DNA of 52,766 nucleotides, taken from contig NZ_JAMBLT010000011.1 of assembly GCF_023336895.1 (NCBI RefSeq), positions 1-52,766 of the forward strand, written 5' to 3'. Shown here one piece after another: positions 27,041 to 35,805 of this stretch (its first letter is position 1; the number at the start of each line of letters is the position of its first letter). Source of the DNA: Parasutterella secunda. Lineage in GTDB: Bacteria; Pseudomonadota; Gammaproteobacteria; Burkholderiales; Burkholderiaceae_F. The translations under genes and the position numbers were made by a program. The notes under the pieces were generated by a model, which was not told the origin of the DNA, made no database searches, and saw only the letters and a program-made list of their open reading frames with translations.

Positions 27041-29418
27041 TTAATAGCACCATTGAGCTTAGCTTTCCAGGTTTCCCATTTTTCCTTCTCGTCAAACCAA
27101 TACTCTTGAAGCATCGGCACAATTTCGTAGTTGATAATTTGTTTCAACCAAGCGTCTGTGTAAGCGTCTTTACTATAGAAATAACTATGACCGATACAAT
27201 AGCCGTCGCCGAGTGAGTCATCTGCTGCAATTTCATTATTGAGTTGCTTAACTACTTCAATGACGTTATCGAAATTACCGTTATTCAATGATAATTGATA
27301 GCGTTTAAAACCTTCCGAATCAAAACCCGGTCGAATATCAGAGAAACTGAACCGGCGGCGCAACGCATAGTCAATCATTGCCAAGCTACGGTCGGCGGTA
27401 TTCATCATCCCAATGATGTATAGGTTATCGGGAATACTAAAGGGCTGCTGATTGTAAGCGAGAATGGCCTTCCCTTTACTGCCTCTATAATCGCTTTCGA
27501 GCAACACCAAAAGTTCACCAAAAATCTTGCTTAAATTGCCACGGTTAATTTCATCAATAATGAAGAAGTACTCACGCTTCGGATCGTTTGATGCTGCAAG
27601 ACAAAATTTATAGAAAATACCATTTTGCAGCTTAAAACCCTGTTCATCTGGCTTATAGCCCATGATGAAATCTTCATATGAATAGTTTTGATGAAATTGG
27701 ATAAAAGCGATTCGATTTTCGTCTTTTTCTCCCATCATCGAGTAAGCAAGACGCTTGGCAATGAAAGTCTTACCCACTCCGGGAGCACCTTGCAAGATAA
27801 GATTTTTCTTTCGTTTTAATAAAGCCACTAAAGTATCGTATTGTTCCTCAGGAATGAAAACCTCGTTTAAAAATGATTCCTTGTTGTACGTGTCATTATT
27901 CTGAACAGAAGATTTGGGGTTTTCATCACGAATGATATCCATGAGAACATTAAATTCATCTTCAGAAACTTTGAAGAGACTGCCATTAGGGTTGACAAGA
28001 AATTCCATATTAGAAAGCTCGTCAACATCTTTAAAATCAGCATAGTCAATGGGATTAGTAAGAGTTTCTAGCTTCCTAAAATATAGTTTTTCGCCGTCAT
28101 TGGCACGGGAAATTTCTGCCAAGGCAACAATTTGTTTGTGAGGCTGAGACTCGTAGCCAATCACAATATCTCCAGCTTGGGCATCAAGGAAATTCTGGTA
28201 GATGCGTCGTTTATTACCGTTTTCATTCACTAGGGTGTAACTGATTTCTTCTCCAATGTTAATTTGGGAAAAGGACCAAATCTTGGGATTTGCATTCATC
28301 CACCAATAGCGACGCGTATGTTTGATATCACCTGTATAAAGTTGCACTTTTGAGAGGTCAACCTCTTTGAGTGCTTCGGCCAATTCCGAGCGAAGCTTCC
28401 AAATGTAATTCCCTTCTGTTTTTTTATCTGCGTATTTCCCTAGATAAAGAATTGGCCACCACTTTGAATTTTCATTATTTTCTTCAATGATTGGACAGCT
28501 GGTTTTCTTCGCCACTCTCTGAGCAAGCTGCCATGATTCTCGGTTATAAAAAAACGGATCATTCCCATATTTAAGAGAGAGTTGCTTACATGTGGCTTGA
28601 CCACCGTAATCTAACATTCGTTTGATAACTTCGAGACTCTGTTTTGTGAAAACTTCAGGATCTTTTAGTAAGGCAAGCCAATCTTCTTTAGTTAATTTGG
28701 GATTATATTGCTCCAAATTTGGAAACCACTCTTCTTTTTTATCTTCCTTAATTTGTTCGGCGACAAAATCAACAAAATCCGAAGTTAAGACGTTCAATTT
28801 AGGGTCTAAATAACAATCCGAGTCTAAAGAATCTCTCACTAGATTAATCAGTTCTGTCTGACTAGTTAGATATTGTTTAATTTCCTTATAACATTTGAAA
28901 CCATCGTCAATTCCTCTACTTTTCTTTACTGGAAGTGATGAAGTCAAATTAAAAAACGAATGTACGGCTTTGCAATTTTCGTATTTATAAAAGAAATATT
29001 TATTTGGATATCGAAGCGTCAATAGTGCGCTTATTGTGCTGGAGTACTGCCATTCTTGATGCCATCGTGACCCTAAACGACTTTTCAGGGCGTTGTATTT
29101 TCTGTCAAACTCTTCAATACGTGTTATCAGATCTTCTTTTTCATTAAATAAATCATTGAATAAGCTACGTGTTTGATCGTTATCCATTTTGGCCATTTCG
29201 ACCAATATTTGTCGGTTATAGGCTCTATTCGTGGAAAATATCCACCACATATTGTTAATAATGTTATCCAACATAGCAGGGAGATCAGATGCCTCTAAAT
29301 CCCAATGATTTTGAAAATACTGAACAGCTTGCCATGTCCGCTTATTTTTCTCCCAATGAGTTTGGAAATCGTTTTTGTAACGTACACACGCTTCTTTAAA
29401 TTTTGCAGTATTAAACAT
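27037..29418 (-). CDS. mcrB: McrB-like GTPase with EVE reader domain
   Basis: A 793-residue AAA+ motor. The C-terminal motor has Walker A GAPGVGKT (544-551), Walker B FFIIDEINRG (618-627) and MNTADRSLAMIDYALRRRF (672-690), the last diagnostic of McrB. An EVE-like domain lies before it (about 371-490: YWWMNANPKIWSF, DIVIGYES, VALAEI). EVE domains bind modified bases and give type IV restriction its specificity. Residues 1-350 form a further helical N-terminal region. The ribosome site GGGGAAG precedes the ATG at 29418. It forms an operon with mcrC. Confidence 0.93.
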   Translation of the reverse strand: MFNTAKFKEACVRYKNDFQTHWEKNKRTWQAVQYFQNHWDLEASDLPAMLDNIINNMWWIFSTNRAYNRQILVEMAKMDNDQTRSLFNDLFNEKEDLITRIEEFDRKYNALKSRLGSRWHQEWQYSSTISALLTLRYPNKYFFYKYENCKAVHSFFNLTSSLPVKKSRGIDDGFKCYKEIKQYLTSQTELINLVRDSLDSDCYLDPKLNVLTSDFVDFVAEQIKEDKKEEWFPNLEQYNPKLTKEDWLALLKDPEVFTKQSLEVIKRMLDYGGQATCKQLSLKYGNDPFFYNRESWQLAQRVAKKTSCPIIEENNENSKWWPILYLGKYADKKTEGNYIWKLRSELAEALKEVDLSKVQLYTGDIKHTRRYWWMNANPKIWSFSQINIGEEISYTLVNENGNKRRIYQNFLDAQAGDIVIGYESQPHKQIVALAEISRANDGEKLYFRKLETLTNPIDYADFKDVDELSNMEFLVNPNGSLFKVSEDEFNVLMDIIRDENPKSSVQNNDTYNKESFLNEVFIPEEQYDTLVALLKRKKNLILQGAPGVGKTFIAKRLAYSMMGEKDENRIAFIQFHQNYSYEDFIMGYKPDEQGFKLQNGIFYKFCLAASNDPKREYFFIIDEINRGNLSKIFGELLVLLESDYRGSKGKAILAYNQQPFSIPDNLYIIGMMNTADRSLAMIDYALRRRFSFSDIRPGFDSEGFKRYQLSLNNGNFDNVIEVVKQLNNEIAADDSLGDGYCIGHSYFYSKDAYTDAWLKQIINYEIVPMLQEYWFDEKEKWETWKAKLNGAIK

Positions 29419-29563
29419 TAGAAACTTCCCCTACTTACCTGAATAGCACCAAAACCAAAGAAGATGTAACAGATAATACAACAGAATATTAAACTACACC
29501 CCTGGAGATTAGGCCGATCGGAATCCATCTTAATTTCTATGCTCAGCCTTATTATGGGTAACA

Positions 29564-29593
29564 AAAAGAGGCGCCATTAAAGATGCCTCTTTT
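29564..29593 (-). terminator. Rho-independent terminator
   Basis: AAAAGAGGC (29564-29572) pairs with GCCTCTTTT (29585-29593). On the minus strand it lies 12 bases after the stop of the 29606-30070 gene and ends in TTTTTG; it is nearly symmetrical. The rest of 29419-29605 shows no gene and should hold the mcrB promoter. Confidence 0.8.
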
Positions 29594-29605
29594 AATTAAA
29601 TAATA

Positions 29606-30070
29606 CTAATCATCCTCTCTACGTAAAAAATAATTAAAACCAATATCGGCATCGGGAAAATCGTTTGTCTCAATACAAAGTTCCACCAACGCCCTTTGTA
29701 ATTCATAGTTTCCAATCAAACCTCCCCCTTCTGAATGATTCACAACAAAATGAAGCCATTCATACCAACTGTCTAAAGGTGTTTTATCTTGTGTTTCAAA
29801 CATCTTTTTTGCCATCTCTAAACGGTCTGGACTTGCATGAATTAATTCATCCCAAGACTCAAAGTCATTTATCAGAGCCATAAGATGCTGTGCTTTCATA
29901 AGCGTTGGATTAGGTCCTACCCTATAATCGACAGACAAGAGCATCGCATCAACATCAAAATATTTGGGTGAATAGCGATAACCTACTTCATCGTCAGGGA
30001 CATAGGTCTTTAAGTCCTTTAAAAGACGTTTTGATTGAAATTTAAAATAATCGATCGGATGCATTGACAT
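29606..30070 (-). CDS. Hypothetical protein
   Basis: A soluble acidic protein of about 154 residues with no recognised family. The stretch KAQHLMALINDFESWDELIHAS resembles short helical modules seen in other cargo proteins. I chose the ATG at 30070 because GGAAG lies seven bases before it. The frame stays open to 30139 and encodes a cysteine-rich stretch (CDYWCGSCGGP) that looks like half of a zinc ribbon, preceded by a stop. The original gene may therefore have been longer and lost its start. It has its own terminator. Confidence 0.6.
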   Translation of the reverse strand: MSMHPIDYFKFQSKRLLKDLKTYVPDDEVGYRYSPKYFDVDAMLLSVDYRVGPNPTLMKAQHLMALINDFESWDELIHASPDRLEMAKKMFETQDKTPLDSWYEWLHFVVNHSEGGGLIGNYELQRALVELCIETNDFPDADIGFNYFLRREDD

Positions 30071-30274
30071 ATGCACACTTCCTTCATAAAAAACGGGGCC
30101 GCCACAACTTCCGCACCAGTAATCACAGGGCGTTCCCAACTTCTACAAAAGAGTTGCATAAGAAAACAGCGAATAGCATGGCTTTTACACTGGTGAGCAG
30201 GCGCTTCGCTAACACCTGCCCCGTATTTTATCATCTAATTCCTGATGCGTAATGAACCCTTGAAAATAAAAAAA

Positions 30275-31285
30275 CTAACCGATATTGAAAGCGAATCTTC
30301 TAAACACAAATAGCGAATTGTAGATTCTCCAAATTCCAACACTAATTTCTTTAGGTCGATTGGCATCCAAACAAGTCCAAAGATCTACAACAAATAGAAC
30401 TTGATTTCGATTATTTTTTAAAACCAAAAGAACTTTTCCGTCTGGGGTCAACTCACCATCAATTTGAAGATTATTGAAGTTCCTTAATGCCAAAGAACTA
30501 AAAATACTTTCATAAACATAGGCATAGATGCCTTCTATTCGCCGGGAACACCAAATAGAACGACCAATTTCCAACATGGACGCCCCGTTAACAGAAACAC
30601 CCAAAGGGCGACCTAACATCAAGCTTTCCCCATTAATGCTCAAAATGGTATTGTAATTTTTCCTCCAAAGGACCTCTCTCTGCTGATCGGTCAATTCTTC
30701 AGGTTCAATATTCTGTATTTTTTGAAATAAAAATGGCCACTCTTCGTAGAGTATTTCTACTGGTTTTATATCGGACCACTTACCATGAGGAAAAAATCCT
30801 ATTAAATAGGCTGTCTTGTCCAGAATATACGCAAATAAAATTTTTCCTTGTCTTTTCACAAACTGTGATTGAGAATCTTCCTTTCCAATATGAAAATGAA
30901 CGATACCATAGTGATCTAGAAGCTTATCTTGGATTGCTTGTTTGATTTGTTTGGATAGATAAGGAGTTAAATCTTCGCCCTCTTCAATTTTTTTGATAAA
31001 CAAGCGGTATTCAGGCGTTCCGTAAAGATCTTGGTTTTTAAGAAATTGTGATTCGAATACCTCTCTCTTTTCCATAGAGATACGTCTTCTTGCAAATTGA
31101 TAATAGTGTTCAACCAACCTTCTCCAGTGCATATTTTGTTTGGTTATTTTTTTAGATGTTTTTTTATCAACTAGCGTAGCCAGACTGCTCTCCAACCCTT
31201 TAGCCAAAGATAAGAAAAAGAAGGATGGAATCCTTTCAACTAACAATGGATCCATTGTCGAAATACACACAAAATGTTCCTTCAT
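30275..31285 (-). CDS. Hypothetical protein
   Basis: A 336-residue soluble protein of unknown function, on the same strand as the primase operon but after its terminator. It has a helical, basic first half and a beta-rich second half with YGIVHFHIGKED (about 125-136), KILFAYILDKTAYLIGFFPHG and LWRKNY. No signal peptide or catalytic motif is evident. AGGTG lies nine bases before the ATG. Position at the border of cargo and backbone suggests accessory cargo. Confidence 0.65.
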   Translation of the reverse strand: MKEHFVCISTMDPLLVERIPSFFFLSLAKGLESSLATLVDKKTSKKITKQNMHWRRLVEHYYQFARRRISMEKREVFESQFLKNQDLYGTPEYRLFIKKIEEGEDLTPYLSKQIKQAIQDKLLDHYGIVHFHIGKEDSQSQFVKRQGKILFAYILDKTAYLIGFFPHGKWSDIKPVEILYEEWPFLFQKIQNIEPEELTDQQREVLWRKNYNTILSINGESLMLGRPLGVSVNGASMLEIGRSIWCSRRIEGIYAYVYESIFSSLALRNFNNLQIDGELTPDGKVLLVLKNNRNQVLFVVDLWTCLDANRPKEISVGIWRIYNSLFVFRRFAFNIG

Positions 31286-31332
31286 CGAATTCGCACCTAT
31301 ACAACATATGCGCTTTGTACTTTATCATGATC

Positions 31333-31367
31333 AAAAAAAATAGGCCCCAAGAATACTCTCAGAGCCT
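31333..31367 (-). terminator. Terminator of the recombination/replication operon
   Basis: Minus-strand positions 31367 to 31342 form an eleven-pair stem, AGGCTCTGAGA with TTCTTGGGGCCT-type partner, allowing G-U pairs and closing on a GTAT loop. A run of eight T follows the base next to the stem. It lies seven bases after the stop of the primase-like gene. Confidence 0.88.
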
Positions 31368-31373
31368 CCAAAT

Positions 31374-32696
31374 TTAGCCAAAAGATTTCGAGAATCCTAG
31401 CTGTCCATAATTGACTAAAACGTCATTCCAATCTATTCCTTTAGTATTCGTCGGAATGGCGTAAGGAACTGAAACGATATCAGCATGAATGCCATCAGAA
31501 AGCAATCGCTGTCGCAATTTTTCCGCAGCTTCTTGCCCGACACCGCTTCTATCCTTGTCCGCATAGATGTAAACGTGTTCGACTTCTGGCGGTATTTGCA
31601 CCGAAATCAACCCATTCGCACTTATGCATGACCAACAGGGCAGCCCCGTACCAACCACAACAGATAAGGCCGTTTCAATTCCTTCTGCTAAAGCCAAAAC
31701 CTTTTTAGGCTCCCCAAAATGGATAGCACAACCGCTTATTGTCGAATCACTCGGCTGCTTACAAAGTCGTTTAGGGACTTCTACAGCCGCCTTAAATCCA
31801 TCCTCAGTCAGCAATGTGCTGTGAACATTGACTAAACGCCCCGCAATATCCCTAACCGCGGCAATCATTCCAGGAAATGTGTGCTCAGAGTCCAGAATTC
31901 GGCAAAAACGATTAAATCGAATATTGACCAATCTTTCTTCATCAATCAACGCAAGTCCACGATGTTTTAAATAAAGCATCAGGGGTTCCTGTGTTGCAGA
32001 ATGAAGCCTCACCGGACAGGCTGACTGCCATAAGCGTTCGATATATTGGTGATATCGTTCGTCAGCCTTATCCTTTTGCCAATTCCTTTTATCCTTAACG
32101 ATTGAGACTTGCCAAGTACAACGTCCAAACGGGTATTCATCGGATCTTCTAAAGTTTTCATTCGTCACTCGACGAATTTCAATGCGCTGAGAAATCTTCA
32201 CGCTCTTTTGCTTGCAGACTTTTTCAAGATCTGCTCCTTTCAAAGTCACTTGAGAGGTGGAGATCTCGTCATAAAGTCGCAAAACAAAATCAGAAGAACT
32301 CCCAGACGCAATATCATGACGACCGACATAAAGGATAACTCCTCGCCAAATGTCGCTTGTTAATTGCTTGGGAACTTGTTGAGAAACCCCTTTAGCTATC
32401 AAGCCTAATTCGCTAGCGACAGCTTCCAGTGACTTCCAAAATGTCCAACCATTAATCCATGACAAAGTAGCAAAACCATCACGAAAAGATCCGCAGGTGT
32501 TGCAGACACACGCGCCATTTACTGAATAGTCAGGAAATAAACGAAACGCATCCTTTCCACCATGAACTGGGCAAGGAACATGTTTGCCGGCATGTTCCTG
32601 AGCCTGCTTCAAGGCAGGCGCCAAACGGGAAAAAATCCTATCCCATTGACCCTTGGCGACTTGCCGTACAACGGAAATGTCGATTCGATAAGCCAT
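31374..32696 (-). CDS. Zinc-ribbon / TOPRIM primase-like protein
   Basis: A 440-residue DNA primase-like protein of the P4-alpha/DUF7146 type. An N-terminal zinc motif is formed by C42-x2-H45 and C65-x2-C68 (CPVHGGKDAFRLFP, VCNTCGSFRDG). A C-terminal TOPRIM domain has LALAEGIETALSV with the catalytic glutamate and HVYIYADKDRSG with the DxD-like pair. It would make primers for element replication. It is the last gene of the leftward operon. An older variant of part of it remains at 25757-25868. Its leader has two mutually exclusive hairpins. Confidence 0.88.
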   Translation of the reverse strand: MAYRIDISVVRQVAKGQWDRIFSRLAPALKQAQEHAGKHVPCPVHGGKDAFRLFPDYSVNGACVCNTCGSFRDGFATLSWINGWTFWKSLEAVASELGLIAKGVSQQVPKQLTSDIWRGVILYVGRHDIASGSSSDFVLRLYDEISTSQVTLKGADLEKVCKQKSVKISQRIEIRRVTNENFRRSDEYPFGRCTWQVSIVKDKRNWQKDKADERYHQYIERLWQSACPVRLHSATQEPLMLYLKHRGLALIDEERLVNIRFNRFCRILDSEHTFPGMIAAVRDIAGRLVNVHSTLLTEDGFKAAVEVPKRLCKQPSDSTISGCAIHFGEPKKVLALAEGIETALSVVVGTGLPCWSCISANGLISVQIPPEVEHVYIYADKDRSGVGQEAAEKLRQRLLSDGIHADIVSVPYAIPTNTKGIDWNDVLVNYGQLGFSKSFG

Positions 32697-32768
32697 TCAA
32701 ATCTCCTTGCCATTTCCGAGGATTGCGTCCCCGAAGGGACACAATCCCTTCGGGATGGCTAACAAAAA
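32697..32768 (-). promoter_or_regulatory. Structured leader with alternative hairpins (L5)
   Basis: Two perfect hairpins share bases and cannot form together. One is CCCGAAGGGA (32745-32754 on the minus strand) with its complement at 32730-32739. The other is a twelve-pair stem (32736-32747 with 32720-32731) closed by a UUCG loop. GCCAT at the 5' side can also pair with ATGGC near the ribosome site AAGGAG. It is the fifth member of the leader series of this operon. Confidence 0.7.
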
Positions 32769-34376
32769 TTAAGAAAGAAATCTCGCCGCCAACGCAAACA
32801 AGGCAGCCTTGAGCTCTTGGACATCAGAAATATGTTCGGAATTTGCCACAATCTTCTTTAGATCATTGGCTTCTCCGATTTGTATTCCCGCCACCGAAAC
32901 GCCGCTCTCTTGGAGATCATTAACCAACTCCAAACAAGTGCCGCCATAAATAGCGCCGTCCGTAATCAGCAAGACGATTTTCTTGTTTTCTTTGCATGTG
33001 GCCAAAGCCATTCCTGCTGCACCAAGAGCCTTTTCAATAGGAGTTCCTCCTTTACTGTTAATGGCTCCTATTTCGGCAGGTTTGATTTGTCGGACTGTTT
33101 TACCGTGTTGCAAAACCGAACAGACCGCGTAATCACTTTGACCACAGGCCGCTCCAGGAAAAACCGTCATAGCCAGATTGACCCCTCGAATAGCCTCAAG
33201 CCCAATTAAGAGACCTAAAGCAGACCGAATGGCCAAATCTCCGCCCTCTTTTCCCATGCTGCCGCTCATGTCCAAAAGCACGTGAATAGCAGCATTAGGG
33301 GCCGGATTTTCGGTGTGTTTTTCAAAGACCGATTGACTTCCTACGGCTAACCTGGCTAAACGATTGAAAGAAAGTCGTCGCCCCCAACCTTGGTAGGCGA
33401 TTCCACTTCTTCTTTTAGCCAGCACCAGACCTTGCAAGGCCAAACGTAAGGCAACTGAATCAACCTTAGCCCGTTTCAACCGCTCCGCTCCAAGGCGTTC
33501 TCGACCACCAATCGGTCGAATCCGCCCGGAAACATCAACAAGCAATTGAAGACGAGGTTGCTTTTCAGGGACCTTGCGTATTGACTGAGAAATGTCTAAC
33601 GGGTTCGAAACCGCTGAATTATTTTCAGCAAATAGCTCACTGAGATTCTGAGATGTTTCTTGCTCTCGATGTGCAGAACCAGATGTTTCATCTTGTTCTT
33701 GCCCCTTTGCTTGAAGACATTGCTTCTCTTGAAATTGTGTTTCTACCTGAGCCTTTTCTTGCTCAAGTAAAGACATCAACTTCTGACGGATAGCAATCAC
33801 ACCTGCAGTGCTTTGAGCTTCCCTAACAGACAGAGCCAACTGCATAATCGAGTTAGTCAGTTTCTGACCAAAGTGTTTTTGCATTAGCTCGTGCAGTTTT
33901 TCACTCAACGCTTTCAGCCACTCTCTACGAAGAATTCGTTCTTCAGCACAAGTCAAAATAAATAAAGTCAATAAACTCCTTATTTCAAATTGCTTTTGAG
34001 AACAAAGTTTCCGTATCAAAGGTTCGTGAGCCTTTTTGAAAAAGCGTTCTGCTCCTGGATATATCCCGTTCATTGAGGCTTCTATTCGAACGTCCTCTAA
34101 GGCGTTGTCAATAGCATGTTCAAGAACTGTGGCATGAGCCCCTACGGTCATGTCCGTGAATCGAATATGCCCACATTCATGACATAGGACGCCCAACATC
34201 CGCTCTTTCGCTTCTTCATCAATATCAGAAGGAAGAGGCATAAAGATTGTTTTACCGTCCGTTGCCGGGACTTTTGAGCCAAACTCGATGTGCACGCCAC
34301 ATAGTCGGCCTAAAGCAGCTGCCACAATGGGTAAGCTTTTCTCAAAAACGTGAAGTTTTTTTCGATGTTTTCGCAT
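32769..34376 (-). CDS. CobT-like VWA protein with HExxH-like motif
   Basis: A 535-residue protein that pairs with the CobS-like AAA+ ATPase of the same operon. The N-terminal half has a metallopeptidase-type motif LCHECGHIRFTD (HECGH at 66-70). The middle is a glutamine/glutamate-rich linker (205-255). The C-terminal von Willebrand A domain has the MIDAS motif DMSGS (369-373) and KGGTPIEKAL. Homologues are annotated as cobaltochelatase CobT but here, away from cobalamin genes, it is more likely part of a MoxR/VWA-type chaperone complex. Similar genes lie beside bet and exo in SXT/R391 elements, where their role is unknown. Confidence 0.82.
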   Translation of the reverse strand: MRKHRKKLHVFEKSLPIVAAALGRLCGVHIEFGSKVPATDGKTIFMPLPSDIDEEAKERMLGVLCHECGHIRFTDMTVGAHATVLEHAIDNALEDVRIEASMNGIYPGAERFFKKAHEPLIRKLCSQKQFEIRSLLTLFILTCAEERILRREWLKALSEKLHELMQKHFGQKLTNSIMQLALSVREAQSTAGVIAIRQKLMSLLEQEKAQVETQFQEKQCLQAKGQEQDETSGSAHREQETSQNLSELFAENNSAVSNPLDISQSIRKVPEKQPRLQLLVDVSGRIRPIGGRERLGAERLKRAKVDSVALRLALQGLVLAKRRSGIAYQGWGRRLSFNRLARLAVGSQSVFEKHTENPAPNAAIHVLLDMSGSMGKEGGDLAIRSALGLLIGLEAIRGVNLAMTVFPGAACGQSDYAVCSVLQHGKTVRQIKPAEIGAINSKGGTPIEKALGAAGMALATCKENKKIVLLITDGAIYGGTCLELVNDLQESGVSVAGIQIGEANDLKKIVANSEHISDVQELKAALFALAARFLS

Positions 34377-34449
34377 AAATCACTCCTTTGGAGATCCCGC
34401 AAAAACGCCACCTCCCCACAAGGGCTCAATGGTGCCCTTGACGGGAGGT
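34377..34449 (-). promoter_or_regulatory. Structured leader before the CobT-like gene (L4)
   Basis: ACCTCCC (34443-34449 read on the minus strand) pairs with GGGAGGT (34410-34416) and an inner CAAGGGC/GCCCTTG pair closes on ACCATTGA, with a two-base mismatch between. TTTTT follows shortly after. A small CTCC-AAA-GGAG hairpin covers the ribosome site GGAGTGATTT. The CCCGTC...GGG element at the 5' side matches the other leaders of this operon. Confidence 0.6.
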
Positions 34450-34476
34450 AGAAAAACAAACCACAAACGTGGCAGA

Positions 34477-35730
34477 TTAAAAATAAAGACCGTCACCAAT
34501 GTCAATTTCAGGAATTTCAATTCTCTTTTGTGAAGAGGGAATCCCTTCCGATTGAGCCACTAGTGATTTATCGTCTTGTTTTAAGTCTTGGGCTGCAGGA
34601 TTAAGCGTTGGCTCTTGACTTAACGGTAAGACAAAGTTCCGTTCATCCTGATTTTGTTGTAAAAACTCGTCCAAATCAGTCAAAACAGAATCTGTATGAG
34701 AGGGTTGCTCCGAATCCCCGAATTTCAAGGCTTCCTGGGCATCTTCTGAAGGACTAGATTGCAATTCCGTAACCGATAAATCAAAATGATCATCCTGTTT
34801 TGGCAAAAGATTTTCTCCTGACGCTAAATCAAGAAGCTTTTGTTCTAAATCGGATGAGGATTGATTCTCCGAATCAGAAAAAACAACCTGTTCACCACAG
34901 ACGATTTCCTCTAATAGAGCCTCATCGCCCAACGTTTTCACAAGTGTGGCCAATTTCCAGAAAGGTTCACCGGAAAAGTAACCTTCATCTGGCATTTGAA
35001 CCAACACTTCGTCAATCTTTGCAATCAAAGGTTGAAGTCTGGCGTTGAGAAAAGAAAGCCCCTGCAAACGTTCTCGAATCTTCCAAACAGCATTAACCGT
35101 TTTTCGGTTGGCTCGCGTCTTCCCAAGAAATGATTCCTTGAAAAAGATCCTCGCCATCTTTGAAACGCTTGCAATCAGTTCAGAAGAAAGACCGCCGGAA
35201 AGATTTCGCACCAAAGCCAGCGCTCTCTCAGAGCTAATCGGTTGCATGCGAAAACTTTCGTAACCCGCGTTAATGCGCTCGGCAACGGCATTTTCATCAA
35301 GCTTACCTTCAAGAATTTCATGGGAAAACTCCTGATGCTGATTAGCCCATTGTTGAACAAACGAGTCATATTGAGTCAGAAACTGACGTTTCTCTTCCTC
35401 ATATTGAGCGATCAATTCATCCAAGCGTTGGAAGACCTCTTGACTTTTTTCCTGAGGAATGGCCCAACCGGAAAGATATCGAACTCCGTAGCCCTCCAGA
35501 AGAGCTTCCGCCCGATATTTAATCCGATCGAATACCCGCAGATGTCTAGTATCAATGATGGCTTTCAAACCCAATGAACGAGTCACCTCTTTTGGAGGCA
35601 ACTTACCATTCAAACCAACACTGAAATCGCCCTCGTGCATTGCTCGAGTGCCAGTCCATTGAGAAAAACGAGGAACAACAACCACAATCTTTCCCAGTAA
35701 AGACAAGTCAGTCACATTTTTGTTTGTCAT
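34477..35730 (-). CDS. DUF3150 family protein
   Basis: A 417-residue cytosolic protein. The N-terminal 270 residues match DUF3150, found in conjugative elements next to CobS- and CobT-like genes (GKIVVVVPRFSQWTGTRAM, VTRSLGLKAIIDTRHLRVFDRIKYRAE, VRYLSGWAIP). The C-terminal 150 residues are acidic and low in complexity, except for a short closing motif (RIEIPEIDIGDGLYF). Function is unknown; the constant gene order suggests it bridges the AAA+ and VWA partners. I chose the ATG at 35730: the GGAG six bases before it is a clean ribosome site. An in-frame ATG 12 bases earlier (ATGGAG) contains that site. Confidence 0.85.
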   Translation of the reverse strand: MTNKNVTDLSLLGKIVVVVPRFSQWTGTRAMHEGDFSVGLNGKLPPKEVTRSLGLKAIIDTRHLRVFDRIKYRAEALLEGYGVRYLSGWAIPQEKSQEVFQRLDELIAQYEEEKRQFLTQYDSFVQQWANQHQEFSHEILEGKLDENAVAERINAGYESFRMQPISSERALALVRNLSGGLSSELIASVSKMARIFFKESFLGKTRANRKTVNAVWKIRERLQGLSFLNARLQPLIAKIDEVLVQMPDEGYFSGEPFWKLATLVKTLGDEALLEEIVCGEQVVFSDSENQSSSDLEQKLLDLASGENLLPKQDDHFDLSVTELQSSPSEDAQEALKFGDSEQPSHTDSVLTDLDEFLQQNQDERNFVLPLSQEPTLNPAAQDLKQDDKSLVAQSEGIPSSQKRIEIPEIDIGDGLYF

Positions 35731-35799
35731 TTCAAACTCCATAAGAATAGGAGTTTGAAATCACCCCTTACGGGAGCTATTCAAACTCCCTTCTGGGGA
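35731..35799 (-). promoter_or_regulatory. Structured leader with ribosome-site mimic (L3)
   Basis: In RNA sense the order is: CCCC-AGAA-GGG, GGAGTTTGAA copy (35780-35789), CCC-GTAA-GGG mini-hairpin (35764-35774), complement TTTCAAACTCC (35750-35760), then GGAGTTTGAA again (35731-35740), which is the real ribosome site touching the ATG. The complement can pair perfectly with either copy, so ribosome access can be switched. Confidence 0.75.
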
Positions 35800-35805
35800 C
35801 AAAAA

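Noticed and set aside
30195-30230. Hairpin with GCAGG/CCTGC stem upstream of the 29606-30070 gene
   Set aside because: A seven-pair stem without T-run or conserved context; not enough to call a terminator, attC site or operator.
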